A stretch of DNA of 64,000 nucleotides from Isoetes taiwanensis (Eukaryota > Streptophyta > Lycopodiopsida > Isoetales > Isoetaceae), in NCBI GenBank assembly GCA_021234155.1, contig JAJEKV010000035.1, positions 1,800,001-1,864,000 of the forward strand, written 5' to 3'. Below the pieces are notes generated by a model that saw only the letters and a program-made list of their open reading frames with translations, searched no databases and was not told the DNA's origin. Positions 57,500 through 64,000 of the stretch are shown here, piece by piece (positions within the stretch are counted from its first letter, which is position 1; each line of letters opens with the position of its first letter). A program made the translations under genes and the position numbers.

Positions 57500-58700
57500 C
57501 ATTGGTACATTGTCTGAATGCAGCCCTTATCCTGACCAGATCATACACGCTAGGCAACAAAGGGAAAGCATTGGGTTGTCCTCGGCCCTAAAGGAAACAG
57601 GGCTCCCTCGGATAAGTGGAAGACCTTTGAGAAACTATGCAGATATGTTCTGCTGGAGGGACAGGAAGATGACGAGGGAGAGGAAGAAGAGGAGAAGAAG
57701 AAGAGAACACCAAGGAAAGGCAGGGAGTCTCTCTCAGACCAATATGACCTCATTCTTAGCACCGAGGCGGCCCGGGGAGAAATGGACCCACATATGGGCT
57801 CAATGGACAAGAGGCAAGTCAAGGACAAAGAATGGAGAATTTCCAAGCAGGCCGGACCCCAAGTTGTTTGACAAGGTTCATGAAGAGGATATGGGCCTCA
57901 CGGACAAAGAAACGCTTGACCTACAAGGCAAAATCTTGAGGGAACAATCGCTAAGGAAGACCAGAGTTCTAAATTGCGTGATTTAAAGGATTATGCCACA
58001 GCCCCTAAAAGCGGCAGGGGCGTTAGAAGAAGGCATCACGGAGTTCGCGCAACGTTGCATCTAATGAATACCATGATTTTGATTATTACAAGGAAAAGGC
58101 TGCCCTTGATGAGGAAGACATGAAGGAATTGAACCGCCTATGTCAACCCTACATCAACACCAAGCTGAAGCGTAACGTTAAAACCCTTCCTTTCCCCGAA
58201 CGTGCTATGGCAATTCCGAAAAGGAAGCTTGGATTCGGTGGTCCCATTTAAGGCGCATTTATAGCTCCCCATTTCTGGTTACTTTGGGACACAAGGGATT
58301 TGGTGGTCTGAACTGCACTGGACCCGCGGGCACTATTTGCCATCAATATGATCAAGACCCCACCCTTTTTATGACAAAGCCGACATAGAGCAAAGTTGGT
58401 ACAAGACGATAATACGGACATGACCGACCTGGATACTTTCGGTTTCCTTGTCTTTTGCATGTCGGGCAATCAAACAACTGCCTCCCAATGGGCAGCTGAT
58501 ATTAACTTCACCAACAAGATCATGCACTCCATATAATGAACTTGATCATGAGTGCAGACTTGGCTTGCCAAGGCACCAAGCTTTGCCAACATAGTTTTGG
58601 TTTTGATTTCAAGATCGGCCACGACTGGATAAGTGGTGGTCTAGCGAGCATCATTATCTCGACAAGTTCATGATCTCTCAAGAGCAGATGGAACCCCGGA
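57500..58700 (+). other. Exon-like regions of the rightward gene
   Basis: A 158-aa open frame (57510-57986) has a basic-acidic stretch (RERKKRRRRREHQG) and an exon-like end (SRPDPKLFDKVHEEDMGLTD). The part from 58.0 to 58.7 kb shows shorter open pieces in changing frames. I cannot assign a domain. Confidence 0.35.
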
Positions 58701-58713
58701 AGGGGGCAGGTTT

Positions 58714-59990
58714 ATGGAGGATGTTCCATCGATGGACAACGCCGGCAAAGATGGTGCGACCGGTCCTATACATAGAATTCCTATCCGGCCAAGAGTTATC
58801 AAGTACTTCATAACCAGCTTGGTCGAGGAAGATCAAATTGTATGCGAGTGGTACATGAATGGCCTGTTCTCTCAGGGGGCTATGCTGTTTGGAATGAAAC
58901 CTATATCCGTGGTTGGAAATAAGGACATGGTTGAAACCATTCAGTCATACCGGATCTGCTTCATGAGCATTTCAAGGGGAGGAAGACAAATGGAAGCAGT
59001 AAAGACGACGAGGACGAGGGAGACAAAGCTGACGGAGACGAGGATGTCGAAGGTTTGGACCAGAATGCTGCCGAAAACATTATTGAAAACCTGAGATTGA
59101 GGTGAGTTTATTTTTGTTTCATTTGTTTTTCGACTCGCGAGTCGAGAAAACTCGCTTCCTTTCAATACCCTTTTTCATTCTCGACCGCGAAGTCGAGAAA
59201 AACTCGCTTCCTTTCTCGATGATGTCATCATTTCGTGGAATTCCAGCTCAACGACTCCGGATCATTGTCATTGGGCAGCGGGTTCACGCTATGAGGAGAA
59301 TGAAAAGGACAAAGACAATCCAGAGCAAGACATCGCCACAACCCGTAAAGAACCTGAAAAGATAATGATCCCGCATTTGGATCCCGATGAACCGGAAATA
59401 TGGTCAGAGCCAAACTCCAACTGGGATCCAGCTGGTCCCACCAAGCTTGTAATATTTGACGTCAATGGAGTATTAGCTGCAAGATACCAACACAAAGACG
59501 TCCCCCGAGATTAACACCTCGCAGATCCCAATGAAAACAGAGCATAAAATAGTGTATCCGAGGGCCTAGAGCTAAGGAAATTATTGACCGTGCCCGCACG
59601 GGATTCAAGTGGGCATATGGTCTTGTATGGCAAACGAAAAAATATTGTCAATGTTCTTGGTGTTCTCGGCATTTCAGTTTTGAAGTTCAAGTTCGCTTGG
59701 GGAAACGAAAGGGTCGAGCATGTGAAGGACCTCGATCCAGCCATCACAAAGGGGAAGCCTATAATGGTGAAAAGGCCGGATGTGGTTTATGAGCAATTCC
59801 AGGACTATGGCAAACACAACACACCGATCATAGACGACTCCGCCTACAAGTGCTATCATAACGCCGCAAAATACAATCATTGCTAAGCCATATCGACCAA
59901 GAATATGAGACGGATAGGTGGTTGTCCTTCGGACTCTGGCCCTGCCTTGGCGGAATCCCTCTTCGTCATTCTTGTCGCCGATGTGCTTAG
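58714..59990 (+). pseudogene. FCP1/NIF (HAD-fold phosphatase-like) gene remnant
   Basis: A first open piece (58714-59094) precedes two palindromes. From 59440 the frame reads TKLVIFDVNGVLAARYQHKD, the plant-type first HAD motif (DxNGxL). After short frame changes follow RAKEIIDRAR, VGIWSCM, and at about 59.83 kb TPIIDDSAYKCYHN, the matching late motif of FCP1/NIF domains. Proteins with this domain are usually protein phosphatases. Here the first motif is DVN rather than DxD, and frameshifts plus a stop after VPRD show decay. Whether it was element-encoded or captured cannot be decided. Confidence 0.7.
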
Positions 59991-60526
59991 TTTTAACTAT
60001 CCGAGCCTCACGGAACCCGATCCAGAGAGCAAAGCCGATCATGAAAGCTATGGACGACAAATACTTTGGTGAACAAGAAGAGTGACCGCTTTCAGATAGT
60101 CAAATTGTGTGAATACCGTGAATCGAACGTGAACACATGTATTGACCATTTTGTAATGAATATACTTGTATATTGAGTTTTTGATGCCTTTTCGACTCAC
60201 GAAGTCGAGAAAGGCATGCTTGTCGTGTTGATGAAATGCTTGTACAATCTATTATGATAATGCTTGTACATTAGGTTTTGGCCTTTCGACTCGCCGAGTC
60301 GAGAAAGGCATACCGATTGTCTCGCTGACAAAAGCATTTGTATGCTTCCGCAGGTGATTGGATGCAACCATATTCTAATGAGAATGGTTGTACTTTGACT
60401 TTTATGGGCCTTTCTCGACTCGCGAGTCGAGAAAGACACTACTTCCCACGTCATTGGATGCAGTTGTATGGAATGAATGTTCTCCGTTGTAATTTGATTT
60501 CAACATTCTTTTCTTCGTTTTGACTA

Positions 60527-61010
60527 ATGGCACGGGAATTGTTAATCATACTCTCCTTGCTCCTGTGGTTTAGGCACGTGATCCGACACCAGCCATGCAT
60601 CCCGGGCCAGGCATCACAGACCCGCTCCAGCGATACGCAGATCCAGCTCAAGGCCGAAGAAGAAATACCGTTCGGGGCACGCATCCCGGCCACGCTACAC
60701 TCTTGCCCGCCCTTTGGGACAAGGTTGCTCGCGAATTCAGAGGTTGCTCGCTACACCACGGGATAAAGAACGGGAACAAAGAGAAAGTCCAGGAAGCTCA
60801 AGGCATATTGCAAGCATTGCATAACATCCACGGAGGTTGGGGAAGGAGCATATTCGATGAAAGGCTGCGGGAGGCGAGTGGAGAAGTCGGGTGGACAGGT
60901 CGGCCGGTAGCTCCAGAGGCACCTCCACGTGAGGCATTCCACACTCTTCAAAGTTGCCCCAAGGCTTACAGACGGCATGAAGAAGCCACAAGTTAATCCC
61001 CTAAGGTGGA
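60527..61010 (+). other. Last open piece before the right end of the 12.3-kb element
   Basis: A 133-aa open frame (60595-60996) with EAQGILQALHNIHGGWGRSI and EAFHTLQSCPKAYRRHEEAT and a clean stop. No domain recognised. It may be the C-terminal exon of the rightward gene. 61011-61331 holds no gene. Confidence 0.35.
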
Positions 61011-61360
61011 CCACCTACCAAGATGATGTAATCAGTAGTGACAAAGAAGACCGCCATGGTCTCAAGGTCCGATGTAAAATACATTGTATCTGCTCAATTT
61101 ATTAATAAAAATTCTTTTTCAACTACATCTTTGGTTTCAAACTTTAATGAATTTCCTTTGTTTTGATTTGCATTGTTTTTGTTCTCGATTTCGCGAACAC
61201 GGGAAAATGCTAAAGACAAATTTCGGATTCGTAGTTTTATTCAAAAATTCGAATTAAGGATAGTTTTCGGGTCGGGGTGCTACTTTTTATGTAAATTAAC
61301 CGGGTTCCGAAAAAAAATGGGAATGGAATGAGTCCCACTTTAATTAAATACGACTTATTG

Positions 61361-61720
61361 ACCTTTTATCAGGTCCTCATTCACCCAAATTCCATTTTTG
61401 CGCAGTCCTTCTGCCGTGGATTCCCTGTTTGCAAACTTGACCACAGTATGTCGGGCTTTTTCAACAGGTTTTCCAACCCTGAAAGCTTTCCAAGCTTGGT
61501 TCCACGTATCTTGATCCTCCATAAAGATGCAGTGCTTTGTTATGTTGCTCCTGAGCTTCCATGAAAGAGGCTAGCTGCTGTTGCACCCCATCCATGTAAT
61601 ATTCGTTATCAGATTCATCTGCATTTTCTTGTGCAAATTCAGCCTGTATTTGCCCCTTAAACTCACTAAGCTCTGCCATCATTTGGTGTTTATAATCATC
61701 CAGTTCCACTTTCTTTTAGT
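61361..61720 (-). pseudogene. LINE ORF1 part, right flank of the 12.3-kb element
   Basis: On the minus strand WNQAWKAFRVGKPVEKARHT, then VVKFANRESTAEGL and NGIWVNEDL resemble the C-terminal RNA-binding domain of LINE ORF1 proteins. It breaks off exactly at the target site ATTG. A frame at 61461-61709 covers the acidic, Gln-rich part upstream. Confidence 0.7.
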
Positions 61721-62319
61721 TCAGGAAAGATTGCTTAAGATCCTGAATAATAAAATCCATTGCAACTTTCAATACAACATGCATTGCCTTACATGGCATC
61801 CAAAAGCTCCTGTCTCAGATTGCCCATTATCATAGCCTGGTAAGTAGCTATGAAGGCAGAATCAAAACGGCCCAACTTCATTGGTTCCTCCTTCTGTATG
61901 GTATGCAGAGATGCCAAAGGGAGTCTCAATGTGTTAATTCCAATAAATCTGTAGTAGCTTATTGCATAAGTTTTCCTGCATTGCGGATAAACTTTTACTG
62001 TACAGCTTGGTTTGGAAGATGTGTTGTGGGCTATTTCTTGCTGTGCAGAAACCGCTGCAGCCATGGTTTGGACAGATGCGACTCCCATGTTTGAACTATA
62101 ATCACAAATTTCTTAGCCAGCCTAATATCATTTTTAAATCCCTCCTTGTTATTACCATCGATTTCAACACAGCCATCCGAGATCTGTGTCAGATTCAGCT
62201 CCAAAAACCATGGGTTCAGGAATAGATTCCGAGATTTGTGTCAAATTCAGCTCCAAAAACCATGAATGTTGTATTACTACGTTTAGTGAGACCATCAGTT
62301 CTTTGAACATTCAAGGTCT
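61721..62319. other. Decayed repeat DNA
   Basis: The phrase GATTCCGAGATTTGTGTCAAATTCAGCTCCAAAAACCATG is present in two slightly different copies (near 62175 and 62225). No gene recognised. Confidence 0.4.
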
Positions 62320-62745
62320 TTAAACATTCAGTAACAAACTTTTAAATATCAACCCAGTTTTCTGATATGCTTTCGCAGTCAGAAGCACGATCACTCCAGT
62401 CTCTAGCTCACTCTCACTTTCATTACTTTGCAATAGCGAATCTATGCTAGTTATATGTAATCTGCTGACCTCTAGCATATCTAGAATGTAGCATATGAAA
62501 CAAGGTGACATATGAAACAAGCTGTCTAAAGTGCCCACCCCTTCAATTCCATGTCTCTTACGCAACCCCTCACATGCTTGGCATCGCAAGAGAGCATGCG
62601 ATTCATCTTCTACATCATCTTCCCCGCAGACTTTGCATGTTCTTTTTCTGTCTAGGGATTTTCTTCCACCTCCCCTCTTCTATGTGTAATCGATGAGAAA
62701 ATCTTAAGCGTGCTAGTGCTCTGCATTTCACTAATGTCATATCAC
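62320..62745 (-). pseudogene. LINE RT C-terminal domain fragment
   Basis: Minus-strand pieces ALARLRFSHRLHIEEGRWKK and CKVCGEDDVEDESHALLRCQ form the known C-terminal 'RxxH..E.GRW....R.C..C....EDE.H...C' zinc-like module of LINE RTs, broken by a frameshift. It belongs to a different LINE copy from the one split by the 12.3-kb element. Confidence 0.75.
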
Positions 62746-62764
62746 TACCCGCGTATGAGGATAA

Positions 62765-63045
62765 ATAATAAAAAGGTGGAGGGTGCATAGAATAGATAGA
62801 AAGAGATTGGAGAGAGAAGATATAAGACAAGAAAGAGATAAAAGAGATAGATAGAGAGCGATGAGATAAAGAATAGGGAGAGAATGTAGTGAGAGAGTAG
62901 ATAGAGAGAGAAAAGTATAAGGAATAGAGATAGAATAGAGAGAGAAGAGAGGAATAAATAATAGGAGGGAGGGAGGGGGGAGAGAATAGGGAGAGAAGAC
63001 AAGAATAGAGAGAAGAGAAGAAGAGGAATAACATAGAATATAATA
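62765..63045 (+). repeat. Purine-rich AGAGAG/ATAGA low-complexity tract
   Basis: About 280 bp with hardly any pyrimidine other than T within ATAGA units; includes a G-rich part (GGAGGGAGGGAGGGGGGAG, near 62968). Long reading frames here on either strand are low-complexity artefacts. Confidence 0.85.
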
Positions 63046-63148
63046 TAAGCTGAAGCAAAGCAGCCAAGGGGGATCGAAAGAAGTTGGTTACGCATGAATA
63101 AAAGAAGTTGGTTACGCACGAATACCAGAAAAAATAAACAAAGAGGCA

Positions 63149-63236
63149 AGCAAAAGCAATCCCGCTTCAGAGTGTCTGAAGAATTCGAACCCAGCAAAAG
63201 CAATCCCGCTTCAGAGTGTCTGAAGAATTCGAACCC
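63149..63236 (+). repeat. Two 44-bp tandem units
   Basis: AGCAAAAGCAATCCCGCTTC to GAAGAATTCGAACCC is present twice without change, followed by a diverged third start. Confidence 0.9.
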
Positions 63237-63681
63237 ACTTTGTTGCATTCGAGTGTCGAAGAAATTAAACTCACTTCCTTTGTTGCTTGCAAGCAACAAA
63301 ATTTCCGGTAGATTTTTACGCATATTTGTACAAGGGTAATACTTTCTGTTTAGGACTGAAAATAGCCGGCTACTTGACCATAAGAGTTTAAACAGTTTGC
63401 CCATCATTGACTACATCCTCAAAAGCCGCGACTACATATTAATGTATGTCAAACTTATCGAATCAAATGACTCAATAAAATGGGACTAATAGCTTTGAAA
63501 GAGACGATTAATTATGTTTGTCACGCTGATTAACTCATGAGCGATCTTGCATCGATTGAATATGATCAAGTGTCTGTATATACATTTGTGGTTGACAATG
63601 CAAAAAATAAATGAAATTCTCCTTCATGCTAATATCTTCCTGCTTTCACGCTTCAAATCAGTTCAAAAATTGGTTATTGAT
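63237..63681. other. 3' flank of the polygalacturonase gene, nothing else seen
   Basis: AT-rich sequence with no repeat or domain recognised. It should include the 3' UTR of the leftward polygalacturonase gene. Confidence 0.45.
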
Positions 63682-63965
63682 TTAGCAAGCTTGCAGATCA
63701 TAAAGAGGACCAAGGCTGGAGGCTGCGAGGCAACTTGTAGGGTCCACTAATCCAAACATATCTCCATATGCATTCCAGCAAAATGAGTTGGGAGAATCAT
63801 CAGAATCGGCAAGACTAAGCTTGACATTCTCCAAATAAATGTTTTGACATGCCAGGGCATCACTGCATGCCAACCAAATGGCTTGGTTTCTTGAGCTCGT
63901 ACCTTCAATATTTACGTAGGATACATCATATATCTGAACTGCAGAGGTCTTTACCATTTCATATT
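63682..63965 (-). CDS. Polygalacturonase (GH28), last exon, partial gene
   Basis: Minus-strand frame beginning after an AG acceptor near 63966 and reading KTSAVQIYDVSYVNIEGTSS, ALACQNIYLENVKLSL, FCWNAYGDMFG and PTSCL. This is the end of the right-handed beta-helix of plant polygalacturonases, where 'TSAVxIxxVxYxNIxGTS' and the 'C.......CxxIxLxNVxL' pair are standard. The enzyme hydrolyses homogalacturonan in the cell wall and is secreted. The catalytic part (NTD, DD, GHG, RIK motifs) lies off the right edge. Stop at 63682. Open and without defects in this exon. Confidence 0.9.
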
Positions 63966-64000
63966 CTGGAAGTTAGCTTAACCGTGTCTAGCCTTAAATC

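Larger units (their letters stand above)
53495..60435. repeat. Dispersed 24-bp perfect palindrome, about 15 or more copies
   Basis: The unit is TTTCTCGACTCG followed by its exact reverse complement CGAGTCGAGAAA. Clear copies start near 53495, 54516, 57071, 57131, 57191, 57297, 57356, 57418, 59127, 59176, 60189, 60283 and 60410. Degenerate or half copies lie near 53817, 54112, 54477 and 57249. Changes in one arm are not always matched in the other. No copy is seen outside the 12.3-kb element. Confidence 0.9.
49051..61356. mobile_element. 12.3-kb inverted-repeat DNA element, 4-bp target duplication, unclassified
   Basis: Its ends are perfect 25-bp inverted repeats beginning AAGTCGTATTTAATT (49051-49075 and 61332-61356). 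ATTG flanks both sides (49047-49050 and 61357-61360). Both flanks are parts of one LINE ORF1 region, which confirms the insertion site. Left arm: a decayed DUF7869-type transposase gene read towards the left end. Centre: an AT-rich repeat, then a five-unit repeat block. Right arm: a multi-part gene remnant with an FCP1/NIF phosphatase-like domain, read towards the right end, with many copies of a 24-bp palindrome. Several superfamilies make 4-bp duplications, and I cannot assign this one. Perfect ends with decayed genes suggest ends kept by recent mobilisation in trans, or recent insertion of an already defective copy. Confidence 0.88.

Noticed and set aside
53495-60435. CRISPR-like array of regularly repeated palindromes
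   Set aside because: Spacing is irregular (tens to thousands of bases), spacers are partly duplicated, and the setting is plant nuclear DNA.
62968-62990. G-quadruplex regulatory site
   Set aside because: The G-rich part is just the densest section of a simple purine repeat with no gene start near it.
62615-63407. Long minus-strand reading frames over the purine tract
   Set aside because: They are Ser/Leu/Tyr/Ile low-complexity translations of a simple repeat.

Overview
The window is nuclear DNA of a land plant with a large, repeat-rich genome. Spliced genes with GT-AG introns, PPR and polygalacturonase genes, Ty3/gypsy, CACTA-like, Helitron-like and LINE elements all point that way. A GH18 chitinase carrying hevein-type (CBM18) modules, with single-species taxonomy not provable here, makes a fern or other seed-free plant my best guess (inference).

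Host genes: (1) 19-474 (-) two exons of a TadA-like tRNA adenosine deaminase running off the left edge; (2) 1290-2888 (-) a PPR protein; (3) 3507-4941 (+) a secreted chitinase with two CBM18 modules, with a small intron that hides its real C-terminus; (4) 10311-12640 (-) an 11-exon BAR-SH3 protein related to plant SH3P2, complete and intact; (5) 63682-63965 (-) the last exon of a polygalacturonase. Nearly everything else is mobile or repeated DNA.

8.9-18.2 kb: a chain of copies of one unclassified retroposon-like repeat family with a conserved hairpin. 11.39-14.75 kb is duplicated, in the same orientation, at 20.17-30.18 kb. The second copy is a broken SH3P gene interrupted by several insertions. 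The uninterrupted first copy is a natural 'empty site' for each of them. This shows a 427-bp MULE-like MITE with a 9-bp target duplication, a 168-bp foldback, and a 3.6-kb element with inverted ends that carries an apparently intact, multi-exon Crypton-type tyrosine recombinase gene.

30.2-47.8 kb: one decayed minus-strand gypsy element (3' LTR at 30202-31738) split by two large insertions. One is a 7.2-kb CACTA-like element (33904-41137, TGA target duplication) that holds an aldehyde dehydrogenase exon and LINE fragments. The other is a 3.6-kb Helitron-like element (41622-45197) with every terminal hallmark.

48-62 kb: a LINE remnant split by a 12,306-bp element (49051-61356) with 25-bp perfect inverted ends and an ATTG target duplication. 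It has a decayed DUF7869-type transposase reading left, an FCP1/NIF phosphatase-like gene remnant reading right, and about 15 dispersed copies of a 24-bp perfect palindrome. This element and the tyrosine recombinase element are the two best candidates for something not previously described.
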